From the NCBI RefSeq assembly GCF_002288925.2, contig NW_022098093.1:873266-937265 (forward strand): 64,000 bases of DNA. Reading direction: 5' to 3'. This DNA is from Delphinapterus leucas (lineage: Eukaryota > Chordata > Mammalia > Artiodactyla > Monodontidae). A program made the translations under genes and the position numbers. This document shows, piece by piece, positions 25,565 through 37,860 of this stretch. The first letter of the stretch is position 1. Every line of letters starts with the position of its first letter. A model generated the notes under the pieces. It was not told where the DNA came from. It did no database searches and saw nothing but the letters and a program-made list of their open reading frames with translations.

Positions 25565-27110
25565 GTGGAAATGAAAAGGCTACAAAAAGAAATAAGAAAA
25601 TATAGGAAGGGAAAAATCCTACTGATAAAGGCCAATATATAGTAAAAACCACAGCTCACCACTTAAATAAGCTACTGTGAAGATTAAAAAAAAAATCATA
25701 AAATCAACTGTAACTAAAATAAACAGTTAAGGAATCGACATGAAGATGCAAAATATGACATCAAAAACACAAAATGTGGGGAAGGGGAGTAAAAATGCAG
25801 ATATTTTAGATTGCGTTTGAAAGTAAAAGACTATCGGTTTAGAACAGGTGTATATATAGTTATAGGTCAACATATATCAACCCCATGGGAACCACAAATC
25901 AAAAACCTACGACAGATACACAAAAACTAGAGAGAGAAGAGCACAAAAATAACACTTGAAAAATATCAAACTGTAAAGGAACAGAACAGAAGAAGAAGAA
26001 AAGAACAGAGAAGAACTACCACAACAACCAGAAAACAAGTAACAAAGAGGCACTATGTATTAATAATCTGTACATTCCTAACAATAATCACTTTAAATGT
26101 CAGTGAACTAAATGCTCCAATCAAAAGACATAGGGAAGCTAATCAAATAAAAAAAATAAGACCCATCTATATGCTGAGGGGATGAAAAAAGATATTCCAT
26201 ACATATGGAAATAACAAAAAAAAAAAAAACCTGGGATAGTAATACCTATATCAGAAAAAGTAAACTTTAAAACAAAGACTATAATAAAAGATGAAGAACA
26301 ACATTATATAATGATAAAGGGATCAATAAAGAATAGGATATAACATCTGTAAAGATATATGCACCTAATAAATTAGAATCTAAATATATAAAACAAATGT
26401 TAACAGACATAAATAGAGAAACTGACAATAATACAATAATAGTTGCAATTTAACACCTCAGTTACTTCAATGGACAGATCATCAAGACAAAAAGGCAATA
26501 AGGAAAGAGCAACCCTAAATGACACGTTAGATCAGTTGGACTAAATAGATATCTATAGCACATACCATCAAAAAAAAACCCCAGCAGAATACACATTCTT
26601 TTCAAATACATGTGTGATGGTGTCCAAGATAGATCTCATGCAAGACCACAAAACAAATCTTAACAAATTTAAGAGGACAGAAATTATATCAAGCATCTTT
26701 TCTGAGCACAAGGGAATGAAACGAGAAAACAATTACAAGAAGAATGAAAGGAAAAACACAAACATGTGGAGACTAAACAATATGTTACTAAAAAACCAAT
26801 GAGGAATGAATAAGGTCAATGAGGAAATCAGAAAATACCTTGAGGCAAATGAAAATATAAATCCAACTTTCCAAAATTCTATGGGATGCAGCAAAAGCAG
26901 TTCTAAGATGGAAACTTACAGCAGGACAGGCATACCTCAAGAAATAAGAAAAATCTCAAATAAACAACCTAACCCACCATCTAAAGGAATTAGAAAAAGA
27001 AAAACAAACAAAAGTTAAAGTCAGCAGAAGGGAGGGAATAATAAAAACCAGAGAAAAATAAGTTAAATAGAGACCAAAGCAACAATAGAAAAGATCAATA
27101 AAACCAAGAG

Positions 27111-27693
27111 GGACTTCCCTGGTGGTGCAGTGATTAAGAATCTGCCTGCCAGGCTTCCCTGGTGGCGCAGTGGTTGGGAGTCTGCCTGCCAATGCGGGGG
27201 GCATGGGTTCGTGCCCCGGTCCGGTAGGATCCCACGTGCCATGGAGCGGCTGGGCCTGTGGGCCGTGGCCGCTGAGCCTGCGCGTCCGTCCGGGGCCTGT
27301 GCTCCACGGCAGGAGGGGCCACAACAGTGAGGGGCCCGCATACTGCAAAAAAAAAAAAAAAGAATCTGCCTGCCAATGCAGGGACATGGGTTCGAGCCCT
27401 GGTCTGGGAAGATCCCACATGCTGCAAAGCAACTAAGCCTGTGCACCACAACTACTGAGCCTGCGCTCTAGAGCCCGTGAGCAACAACTAGTGAGCCCGC
27501 ATGGCTCAACTACTGAAGCCCACACACCTAGAGCCCATGCCCCACAAAAAGAGAAGCCACTGCAATGAGATGCCCGTGCACCACAAGGAAGAGCAGCCCC
27601 CACTCGCCACAACTAGAGAAAGCCTGCACGCCACAAAGAAGACCCAATGCAGCCAAAAATAAATAAATGTATTTTTAAAATAATAATTAAGTA
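27111..27693 (+). mobile_element. Long CHR-2-type SINE, split by a younger SINE
   Basis: The head ggacttccctggtggtgcag at 27,111 and the rest from about 27,375 (caatgcagggacatgggttc onward) together form a long CHR-2-type copy. It has the repeated cacaactactgagcc body and a caaaaataaataaatg tail. The outer target-site duplication is aataaaaccaaga near 27,098 and aataaaccaaga near 27,694 (one indel). The younger SINE at 27,151-27,359 interrupts its head. Confidence 0.9.
27151..27359 (+). mobile_element. CHR-family SINE, short cetacean type, nested inside another CHR SINE
   Basis: Complete short-type copy from ggcttccctggtggcgcag to an A15 tail. The perfect 15 bp target-site duplication aagaatctgcctgcc at 27,136-27,150 and 27,360-27,374 is itself part of the host SINE's tRNA-like head. 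This proves a SINE-into-SINE insertion. Confidence 0.97.
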
Positions 27694-27949
27694 AATAAAC
27701 CAAGAACTGTTTTTTTGAAAAGATAAGCAAAATTGATAAGCCTTTAGCCAGGCTTACTAAGAACAAAAAAGAGAGGACTCAAGTAGACAAAATAGAAAAT
27801 GAAAGAGAAGTTGTCATCAATAACATAGAAATACAATCAAAGAGAATACTATGAACAGTTATATGCCAACAAATTGGATAACCCAGAAGAAATGGATAAA
27901 CTCCTAGAAACAAAACACACAGTCTTCCAAGACTGAATGAGGAAAAAAA

Positions 27950-28012
27950 AATATATATATATATATATGTGTACACACATACATACACACACATTTTTTA
28001 TTAATATATACA
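27950..28012. repeat. (TA)n/(CA)n microsatellite inside L1 ORF2
   Basis: About ten TA units followed by gtgtacacacatacatacacacaca. It is absent from the aligned part of the younger L1, so it arose in this copy. Confidence 0.9.
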
Positions 28013-30711
28013 TATATATATTATATAGTCTAAAATACCAATTACTAGTACTTAAATTGGATCATTAACTTAAAAACTCCTAACAAACAAAAGTCCAGGA
28101 ACAGATGGCTTCACAAGGGAATTCTACCACACATATGAAGAACTAGTAACTAACTTCTCAAACTATTCCAAAAAATTGAAAAAGGGGGAATAATTCCAAA
28201 TTTATTCAACATGGCCACAATTACCCTAATACCAAAACAAGACAAAGGCACCAAAAAAAGAAAATTACAGGCCAATGTTTCTGATGAATATAGATGCAAA
28301 AATCCCAAACAAAATATTAGCAAACTAAATCCAACAGTATATAGAAGGGATCATACATTATGATCAAGTGGGATTTATTCCAGGGATGCAAGGGTGTTTC
28401 AGTATCTACTAAGCAGTTAAGGTGATACACACCACATTAACAAAATGAAGGATAAAAATCACATGATCATCTCAATAGATGCAGAAAAAGCATTTGACAG
28501 AATTCAACACCCATTCATGAAAAAAACTCTCAACACAGTTGGTACAGAGGAAATATATCTGGAAACATAGGAAACATAATAAAGGCACAGCTAACATCAT
28601 ACACAATGGTGAAAAACTGAAAGCTTTTCTTTTAAAATTATGAACAAGACGAGGATGCCCACTCTCACCAGTGCAGTATAGTATACTATACTATTTATAG
28701 AAGACCCTTACATCTCCACAAAAAAAACTATTAGAACTAATAAAGTAGTTTCAAGGTACAATATTAACACTCAGAAATATGTTGCTTTTCTACAAACTAA
28801 TTATTAACTATCAGAAAGAGAAAGCAAGAAAACAATCCTACTTACAATCGCATCAAAAAGAATAAAATACCTAGGAATAAACTTAACCAAGGAGGTGAAA
28901 GACCTATATGCTGAAATCTATGAGAAATTGATGAAAAAAACTGAAGATAATACAAAGAAATGGAAACATACCCAGTGTTCATAGATTGGAAGAATTAATA
29001 TTGTTAAAATGTCTATAGCAATCATAGCAATCTATAGATTTAATGCAATCCCTATCAAAATACCCATGATGTTTTTCACAGAAGTAGAACAAATAATCCT
29101 AAAATTTGTATGAAACCAAAGTAGAAATCAAATATCCAAAGCAATCTTGAGAAAAAAAAGAACAAAGTTGGGGGTTTCATGGTCCTTGACTTTAGACTAT
29201 ACTACAAAGCTAGAGTAATTAAAACCGTATGGTATTGGCACAAAACCACACACATTGGTCAATGGAACAAAACAGAGAGCCCAGAAATAAACCCACACAC
29301 TTATGGTCAATTAATCTACAACAAAGGAGGTAAAAATATACAATGAGGAAAAGACAGTCTCTTCAATGGTGATGTTGTGAACACTGGACAGCTCCATGTA
29401 AAAGAATAAAATTGGCACATTTTCTCACAAAAATAAACTCAAAATGGATTAAAGGCCTAACTGTAAGACCAGAAACCATAAAACTCCTAGAAGACAACAT
29501 AGGCAGTCCACTCTTTGACATAAGTTTTATTAATACTGTTTTTGGATCTGTCCCTCAGGCAAAGAAAACAAAAGCAAAAACAAACAAATGGGACCTAATC
29601 AAACTTCAAAGCTTTTGCACGGCAAAGGAAACCATGGACAAAATGAAAAGACAACTTACTGAATGGGAGAAAGTATTTGTAAATTATAAGAGGCTAATAT
29701 CTAAAATATATGAACAGCTCATACAGCTCAATATCAAAAAAAACAAACAGCTCAATTAAAAAAATGAACAGAGGACCTAAATAGGTATTTTTCCAAAAAA
29801 GACATACAGATGGCTAACAGGCACATCATACAGGTGGCTAACAGGCACATGAAAAGATCCTCAAAAACACTAATCATCATGGAAATGCAAATCAGAACCA
29901 CAGTGAGATATCACCTCACACATATCAGAATGTCTATCATCAAAAAGACAACAAATAATAAACATGGCAAGGATGTGGAGAAAAGGGAACCCTTGTTCAC
30001 TGTTGGTGGAAATGTAAATTGGTACAGCCATTAGGGAAAACAGTATGGAGGTTTCTCAAAAAATTAAAAGTAGAACTACCATATGATCCCGCAATCCCAC
30101 TGCTGGATATATATCCAAAGAAAATGAAAACTCTAATTCAAAAAGATACATACACCTCAATGTTCTTAGCAGCATCATTTACAAAAGCCAAGATACGGAA
30201 GCAACCTAAACGTCAACAGATGAATGGATAAAGAGGCTGTGGAATATATATACAATGGAAAATTACTCAGCCATAAAATGAATGAAATTCTGCCATTTTC
30301 AACAACATGGATGGGCCTGGAGAGTATTATATTTAGTGATTAAGTCAGACAGAGAAAGACAAATGTTCTGTTTTCACTTATTTGTTTGGAATCTAAAAGA
30401 AAACAAACAGAAAAATCAACAAAATAAATATAACAAAACAAACAGACTCATAGATACAGAGAACAAACTAGTGTTTATCAGTGGGGAGAAGGATGGGGTG
30501 AGGGGCAACATAGAGGAAAGGGACTAAGAGTTACAGTCTACTAGGTATAAAAGAAATAAGATACAAGGATTTATATATTTCACAGGGAATATAACCAATA
30601 TTTTACAATAAATTTAAATAGAGCATAATCTATAAAAATATTGAATCACTATATTATACTCCTGAAACTAAAATAACATTGTAAATCAACTATACTTCAA
30701 TTAAAAAAAAA

Positions 30712-33140
30712 TTCAGATACATCATGTAAATGCCAATAACAAGTCCATTTTTATTGCAGGTTATCAAGCAAAGATAATAATTGCACTGAATCGTTTGGAT
30801 AAATATACCAATTATATACTTCACACATACTCATCACTGTATCTTAGTGTTTATGTCATCATCTTTTCCTAAAATCAACATCATTAAATATGGAAAAATA
30901 GTGGTGGATTTTTCAAATGTATTTTTGTACAATTGAACAATTTTGTAAATTAAATATTAATACACTTGATTTGAGAAAAAACAGAGACAGTCTTAACCCG
31001 TTAAAGTATTACTATCACTTATTCAGGAAATAACTGGCTAATCATGTCAAAGGCAGATCATAGATTGATTTTTTTTCTAAACCCTTCACAGACTCTGTCA
31101 CTCTAGCTATAAGTTAAAAGGGTGAAAATATGGTCGATATTTTTAAATAAATAGAAAAAAGGTTTTTTCAGTAATACACTCTAATTAAAAATTACAGTTA
31201 AACTCATGGGAATGTAATCAATAAAATAAGCTTGTGGCATTTTTCTGAATCTATTTCCATTATTCCCTGGTGTCTCACCAAAGACCCATTTCTTTAGAAA
31301 ATCATTTACTTGAAAATAGTCTTATAAACTTCAAGAAGAAACTAAAATTTCTTACCTATTTCCAGTACTGCCATCTCCAATATATAACAAACTTTGTCTT
31401 TGCTGTATGAGAGTGCAGGAAATCGTACACAATGACAGATCATAACTACATCACAGGCTACCATGATTTGGCACCTAAATCAGTCCTACCTCATTTGACA
31501 CATACCCTCACCCTCTTCAGACTACCAGGTTAACCTTGAACACCCGAATTCCTGACCCATCTTGGAATACCTTAAAAGACAATAAAGCAAGATAGACTAC
31601 TATGATAAACCAACTGAAACATAAACTTATCTAAAATGATACAATTATAAGGACTAACTCCAGTCAAATACCACTGTAAATATGGCTCTTAACTATACCC
31701 CTTGGTAAACATACTAGCAGAAATATACTGGAGTGTACTTATCCATGATATACATTCAGTGGGATACAACTGATTTTTCTTATTAAAGAAAAACCTGGAA
31801 TTTATAGATTTATTGGTGGCGGGGGGATGACTGGCTGTGACAATGTTGGAGAGGAAGGATCTTTTGGGGACTGTGTTGGTAGAGGTAGACCATTCCAAAG
31901 GAAGAAGCATTTGCCACAATAAAGCATAAGCCAGTTCTCTTGGAATGGCACCTATCTTTGCCCTACTGAAAAATCATCTTCAGAATATTCTGAGATTTGG
32001 GGAAAAACAAACATCCAACAATATTCCTGAGACTAGAGATGGGAAAATCCTAGCACCAAATCTTGAACTATTCTCATGTCGTCATTCCATCCCACATATA
32101 AAGTAAAAGGCAATAATGGAATTAGAATTCTAGGTTATAGGGGATGCAGACACTTGGAGCTTCTTTCCATTAAAAGATAATTAGCAAGCCTAGAATGGGA
32201 CTTATTACAAGAAACTCTAGGTGAATCCTGAGTTTCTCATCTGCACACCTTGAAAACACCCTTTCCTAGCAGGAAAGTGTATCCACTCTTATTCACAATT
32301 ATATATTCATAATTATTAGAAATGTTTTAAGTTTCTGTTTTAGAAGGAAGTACAAATTTAGAGTAATCTCTTCATTATTTCCAGTTTATGAAAAAATAAC
32401 CAGAAATTAGAGATCCAAATATCATTTGATAATCAGCAAACAGAATATTCTGTTTTTAAAAGGGTCTATAATATTAAAGAAAGATTAATCAAAATGGCAT
32501 GGTCAAAATGGCTATACTGTTTTAATATGAAGGAAATACAATACAAAGGAAACGGAAGCCTCAAAATCAGACTATTTAAGGCTTTCATCTCTCAAGTGGA
32601 AGAAATTCTAAATAGAAACGTTTTGAACATAAAATGCCTAGTTTGATCAATGAACCAGAACAAATACGACTAATGGGGGAGGAGAAAGAGGAAGAAGCAA
32701 AAAATAAGTAGCTAAAAAAGTTCATTTTTTTCTTATTGTTTTTGTTGTTCTTCAGGCCACCTTTTAAAAATAAATTGATCTTTAAGTTAATGAAAACAAG
32801 ACACAAACACAAAATAAATAGAGTAATAAAATCCTTCCATAATATGAAAAACATAAAAGGGAGCACAGTGGCTTTCAATCCATAAAAGAGCATATAATAA
32901 ATGGTAGCTTACGCTAAAATCACATATTGTCCTGAACACATCTATTTGCACATAGATAACATATACTGATTGAAAATATATGCCTTTTCAAACTTTTATG
33001 TCCAGAGACACATATATCTGATGCCAAGAGACACATACAAAAAGTAATAAATCCATATGTAATTCCAGGTTGATAAACAACATGCACTGACAGATACACT
33101 ATTGTAGATGATGTATTTCATTTGTGTTTGCTTCATGTTT
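30712..33140. other. AT-rich unique DNA
   Basis: About 2.4 kb with no recognisable gene or repeat. Minus-strand frames at 31,689-31,919 and 32,585-32,893 show no domain and no splice context. Confidence 0.35.
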
Positions 33141-33152
33141 ATTTATTTATTA

Positions 33153-33186
<34 letters not shown>

Positions 33187-33379
33187 TTCGGTATGTGGGC
33201 CTCTCACTGTTGTGGCCTCTCCTGCTGCGGAGCACAGGCTCCAGACGTGCAGGCTCAGCGGCCATGGCTCACGGGCCCAGCCGCTCCGCAGCATGTGGGA
33301 TCTTCCCGGACCGGGGCACGAACCCGTGTTCCCTGCATCGGCAGGCGGACTCTCAACCACTGCGCCACCTGGGAAGCCC
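33141..33379 (-). mobile_element. CHR-family SINE, short cetacean type, with a microsatellite tail
   Basis: Reversed copy. Its A-tail end reads as (TTTA)n-(TA)n-(T)n at 33,141-33,188, then the conserved body, ending in the complement of the gggcttcc start. The target-site duplication ttcatgttt lies at 33,132-33,140 and 33,380-33,388. The 95-124 codon frames across it are SINE shadows. Confidence 0.94.
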
Positions 33380-33388
33380 TTCATGTTT

Positions 33389-33759
33389 TTTTTAGAGGAA
33401 TACAATATATACTCATATATGTGTGTATATGTGTAATCTATTGCTACCTATGTACACTCAAACACTTTCAGATAAAAGTGATGGTTGAGAGTGCGTGAAT
33501 TAGTGGTTGCAAGGAAAGCAATTGTACAATAGAGATTACAAGATGTATACTGGAGTACCTCTCATAGTCTAAAGTGAGTTGGCAACCACACTTCAATGAA
33601 ATAGGAACCTGATCAAATGTGGATAATTTAGCATCAGCAACCTGTAGATTTTCCCCCTTGAGCTCTACGATTACTGCGACTTAGCCACCAATTCTCAGTA
33701 ACATGTTTCTCAGTTGTAATTTTCAAGGGAGAGGATTTGATGAACCCAGCTTGAGTCAG
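33389..33759. other. Unique DNA
   Basis: No gene or repeat family recognised beyond a short tata/tgtg patch near 33,405-33,435. Confidence 0.35.
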
Positions 33760-33900
33760 GCATTCAGTCATTCATTTAGGCACTCATAAATGAATTGTGC
33801 ATCCACCGTACACAAGATAGTACAAAGTACTGGATATACAGAGGTTCAACAAAGCAGGCATGTGAAGGCCATGAGGGTGGCTGAGCAGGACCACACAGCA
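33760..33900 (-). repeat. L2 LINE relic
   Basis: Reverse L2 3' end: 'cagtcattcatttaggcact' stands at the TGAATGAA end, followed by 'gtacaaagtactggatatacagaggttcaacaaagcaggc'. Sequence to about 34,110 may be further L2 but is too diverged to be sure. Confidence 0.55.
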
Positions 33901-34212
33901 GAAACAAGGTTGGATAGGCTTACTCCTCATGAGCAGAAAAGAGAGGATCTGCTGATATCCAAATAGGGGTACACTACATGGATATGATGAATAAAGGAAG
34001 TAGAGGTTGGTGAATGTGTTAAGTACAAAAAGACTAGAGCTGGTAGGTAGAGTGTAGTTAGTTAACCGGACAAAGGAAAGAATTTGAGGAGGCGAGTGAG
34101 TTGCCTGCCAAAAAATCCTAAGAAACCACTTCATGGCTAGATATTTGAACTCAATGTCTTAATACTATTGGTAAGTGAATTCAGGTTCAATTAATTAAAA
34201 TTAACCTTCCTG

Positions 34213-34415
34213 GCTTCCCTGGTGGCGCAGTGGTTGAGAGTCTGCCTGCCGATGCAGAGGACACGGGTTCGTGCTCCGGTCCGGGAGGATCCCACATGCC
34301 GCGGAGCAGCTGGGCCCGTGAGCCATGGCCGCTGAGCTTGCGCGTCCGGAGCCTGTGCTCCGCAATGGGAGAGGCCACAACAGTGAGAGGCCCGCGTACC
34401 GCAAAAAAAAAAAAA
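34213..34415 (+). mobile_element. CHR-family SINE, short cetacean type
   Basis: Complete copy from gcttccctggtggcgcag to gcgtaccgc plus an A run. The perfect 16 bp target-site duplication aaaattaaccttcctg lies at 34,197-34,212 and 34,416-34,431. Confidence 0.97.
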
Positions 34416-34431
34416 AAAATTAACCTTCCTG

Positions 34432-35329
34432 AAGGATTTGAAGTTGGAAAGAAAGATGCATCTATAAAAGAATTTCCATCTTTAGCCTAGTACAGTGAGT
34501 TTACAAAAGGTAAGTATCCTATTTCATGCTCTGTGGACTGTGAAATTTCACCAATAAAACACAACTTTGAAAACACGTGTTACCCTAAATTATTGTCTTT
34601 AATGTTGTGTTAATTTAAACTTATTTCTCTTCTCCCTCATACTGGTAGCTTTAAGTCAAGAGAAACTTGCCTTGAGGAGGCAATTATTTAACCCCACTTT
34701 CCCATCGTATAAAATATTCTCTGTTAGATTAGAGAGGTAATAATTATTTTATGTCCTGACAAAGTGCCAGTTACTGATGCCCTAAACCTTTTTGTACAAA
34801 GCTTTATCTTTAAAATAGTACGCCACATAGCTTTTTACCTTATTTTCACTCTACAATAGAGGGATCTTAGTACAATTAAAGGGATATTGCATTTTTACTA
34901 AGAAGAGCTAACCAATTATTAATTAATAGAAATGGCAAGTAATTTTGAAACTTTTCTATACCTCCCCTTGGCCCAACAGCATTATATTAGCAGAATTAGA
35001 AACCACACATATGGACTTTTCCAGTTAAATAAATCTAAGGCACTATGAGCTGTGCATAATAAAGTAACAATTTGAGATCCCTGTCAGTGCACATAAAAAT
35101 CAAACAGTGACTCATTTTTCTCAAGAAAGACAATTTGAAAGATAGTCATCATAAGACTGTGTAGTCTGAAACACTAAGAGAGCTATGAGAAAGGTAAAAA
35201 TATAGACTTCAGATTAATCATTTTAGAACACTCATAACATTGATAGAAAAAAATTACAGCATTTTAGCTACCTAAAGAATTATTCAGGAAGTAACTTTTG
35301 CGAATTAATTTATTTTATAAATAATAATT
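34432..35329. other. AT-rich unique DNA
   Basis: No gene or repeat family recognised. Confidence 0.4.
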
Positions 35330-36053
35330 ATGTGCTTTGAATCAGGGACAAGGCAGGAAAAAATACAGATGGTCTAACCTCACAGAATTTCCAACAATGT
35401 GAAAGGCACACCAAGAGGCCATAGTAGTTCAGTAGGCTAAGAGTTAGAAGAAGGGAAGTGAAGACTTCACATGAAAACCCAGGCTGGGAACTAACCATCC
35501 TACTTGGAAGAAGAGGGTGGAGGCTAGGCTTCCAAAGCTTTTTGAAGCTAAGACCTGAAGGCTGATTTAGCCTTGGGAAGAAACAGAAAGTGGGTGGGGC
35601 AATGGGGTTAGGGAAGAGGGTTTTCCAGCCAAAGGAACCATTTTATGCAAAAGGTCAGGAGATCAGGAAGGCAAAAGAATAAGACTTGTTTGAAGTCTTG
35701 TCTGAAAACAATTCAGGAGGACTGAGGTCTAACCACATTAAAGAACTTTACCTTTTCCCACGAGAGTGGAAATAATTGTGTGATTGCACGCAGAGAACTA
35801 AAATGATGAGATTTCCAAAGTAATCTTTGGAAACATTACCTGGTAGAATATGTGGTAGGATGGGAAGGTAGAAATGGTTAGGAGGTTTTCTCACAAAGGT
35901 AGATGAGAAATGATGAAAGCCCAGGGGGACAGTAGCAGAGGGGAGCAGAGATGGACTCATGCAACAGATACTGAGAAAGTAAAACGGAGAGTATTTTGAG
36001 ATTTATTTCATATGGAGAGTTAGTGAAAGGGAAGAGTCAAAATATGGTGTCCA
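35330..36053 (-). repeat. L2 LINE relic, long
   Basis: Reverse L2 over about 700 bp. Visible landmarks: 'gacctgaaggctgatttag', 'gaagagggttttccagcc', 'ggaccattttatgcaaaaggtc' type phrases, and later 'tggttaggaggttttctc' and 'tgagaaatgatgaaagccc'. These match the usual order of the L2 3' kilobase. It was interrupted by the SINE at 36,054; sequence to about 36,480 may be its continuation. Confidence 0.7.
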
Positions 36054-36397
36054 ACTTCCCTGGTGGTACAGTGGTTAAGAATCCGCCTGCCAATGCAGGG
36101 GACACAGATTCGATCCCTGTTCCCGGAAGATCCCACATGCCACAGAGCAACTAAGCCCATGCACCACAACTACTGAGCCTGCGCTCTAGAGCCCGCGAGC
36201 AACAACTACTGAGCCAGTGTGCCACAACTATGGAAGCCCGCGCACCTAGAGCCCGTGCTCCGCTACAAGAGAAGCCACCGCGATGAGAAGCCCGTGAACC
36301 ACAACAAAGAGTAGCCCCCACTCACCGCAACTAGAGAAAGCCTGCACACAGCAACGAAGACCCAGCACAGCCAAAAATAAATAAATAAAATTTTTAA
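36054..36397 (+). mobile_element. CHR-2-type SINE, long form
   Basis: About 340 bp. It starts aacttccctggtggtacag and has the tRNA-like head with gattcgatccctg at the B-box. The body is built of repeated 'caactactgagcc' and 'agagcccg' motifs, and the tail is caaaaataaataaataaaa. Flanking atggtgtcca / atgttgtcca (about 36,044 and 36,399) is a slightly diverged target-site duplication. It is inserted in an L2 relic. Confidence 0.93.
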
Positions 36398-36539
36398 AAT
36401 GTTGTCCAAGCATCACTTAAGCAATCCAATGGTGTCTGAGACTCTCTGTTAGCAAAGGAGTACTGGGGAAGAAGGAGCTATGTATCATTATCTCTCCCTA
36501 AAAATGTGAGGAGAAAAAAAAAGCAAGCAGGCTAATAAG

Positions 36540-37484
36540 TTTCAATTTTGAAGTGTTCTAAGAGCTGAATAATTGAAAAGAGTCACAATTATTCAAGATG
36601 ACATAAAAATAATATAAATAAAACAGTACTGTCAGAGATGCCATACCAGGAAATAAAACACAAAAGGAAAAGGAAAATCATTGTATAAATGAATTGAAAA
36701 ATATGAGGTTAGCAAAGGAAAAAATAGATCAATTTGCTAATTTGAAAGGTGAATGAAGGAGATCTGAACTTTAGAATATTGATTTGGCCATTAGTTGATG
36801 TTACACAAATCTGACAAAAATCTTGCAAAAGAAAACCCAGGAATGAATTTTAAATTAGGTTTAAACAGTTTCAACATAGTAGATGTTTTAAAACCACCTA
36901 TCTTATGTACTGTGAAATCCATCTCAGGAATATTTATACTTAAGAATATGTATTCTTTTGAGATACTAGGTGACAAAACAAAACAAAATTGGAATGAGTA
37001 ACACTTTGTTAAAATGGAGATGTATATCCAGTGAGATATAATTGTCCCCCTCAGGAACCTAATGAAAAATGTTTTCACATATTAAAGCAGGCTACACATA
37101 TTTGTCAAAAATAAATCATGTCAAGCATAGTGTTTCTCTTTGAACTTTTAGGTAGGAAAATGTAGTATATGTTATGTGGAAATTATTCTGGCTTTGAACA
37201 TTCACACTTGGCAAACAAAGATTGGCAAATGAGAAGACTGATAGCTTTCTCACATATAAAGAATGTCAAAGAAGAAATTGGAAAATTAGACAAGAGTCTG
37301 CATTGAATATAAAAAGGGGGAAAACTTCAAATGAAAGGATTATTTCTTTCAGTCATGATGACAAAAATAAAATCATACAAGTGAATTTAATAATCTAGAC
37401 TTGCTTCTTTCAACTAATTAAAGACTTTGTGTTTAAAGCACATGTAAGAATTATAAAAGGATAATTAAATTGATTCTGTCAATT
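36540..37484. other. AT-rich unique DNA
   Basis: No gene or repeat family recognised. A 95-codon minus-strand frame at 36,791-37,078 overlaps a 68-codon plus-strand frame, and neither shows a domain. Confidence 0.35.
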
Positions 37485-37860
37485 ACACAAGTTTTAAGTA
37501 CCCACTGTGTACCAGGAAAGGCTCTGAGGATACAAAGATGAAAGGTATTATCTTTATCCTCGTGGAACTTAGAGTATAGCAAGGAATTGACAAGTAATAA
37601 AGAAACTACAGGTTATGATAGAGGAAAGACCTGAGGAAGCATATGGAAAAAGCAGCTAAACTTATGTGTCAGGGAAATCTTTTCGGAGAAAGTAAAGCCT
37701 TAACTGAGATTGGCAGGATGATGAGAAGCTAACCAATGAAAAAAGGAAATAGAGTCCAGGCAGAAGGAATAGTATATACAAGCGTCCAACGAGAAATTTT
37801 ACATGTCCCAAGTTGAAGTATAGGAGAAGAACAGGGTAATGTAAGAGATGTGACTAACTG
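37485..37860 (-). repeat. L2 LINE relic
   Basis: Clear reverse L2 3' end: 'actgtgtaccaggaaaggctctgaggatacaaagatgaa', then 'cctcgtggaacttagag', 'tcagggaaatcttttcgg', 'ccaggcagaaggaatagtatatacaa'. The order and spacing match the L2 terminal 400 bp. Confidence 0.85.

Larger units (their letters stand above)
26060..30396 (+). pseudogene. Decayed L1 ORF2 (endonuclease/reverse transcriptase)
   Basis: Remnant of ORF2 with all major regions still traceable: the endonuclease start (TLNVSELNAP) near 26,090, the reverse transcriptase segment around 28,090-29,000, and the C-terminal region to about 30,396. Compared with the better copy at 57-61 kb, roughly 115 bp is missing near 28,672-28,690. That deletion removes the FADD catalytic box of the reverse transcriptase. 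A composite SINE at 27,111-27,693 also splits it. Many stops and frameshifts; non-functional. Confidence 0.88.
23707..30711 (+). mobile_element. Near full-length decayed L1 with nested SINEs
   Basis: About 7.0 kb including insertions. It begins with the L1-style start (aaggtcaagatggcagagta), followed by a GC-rich 5' UTR to about 24,690, a broken ORF1, a broken ORF2 and a 3' UTR. It ends gtaaatcaactatacttcaattaaaaaaaa, in the style of older cetartiodactyl L1 families. Two independent SINE loci interrupt it (25,081-25,289 and 27,111-27,693). A TA/CA microsatellite has grown at 27,950-28,010. No target-site duplication is visible, and the many indels and stops point to an old insertion. The long frames in its 5' UTR (24,039-24,654, both strands) are not genes. 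Confidence 0.9.

Noticed and set aside
31689..31919. 76-codon minus-strand frame with ordinary composition
   Set aside because: No recognisable domain, splice sites or poly(A) tail. Considered as a processed pseudogene but not supported.
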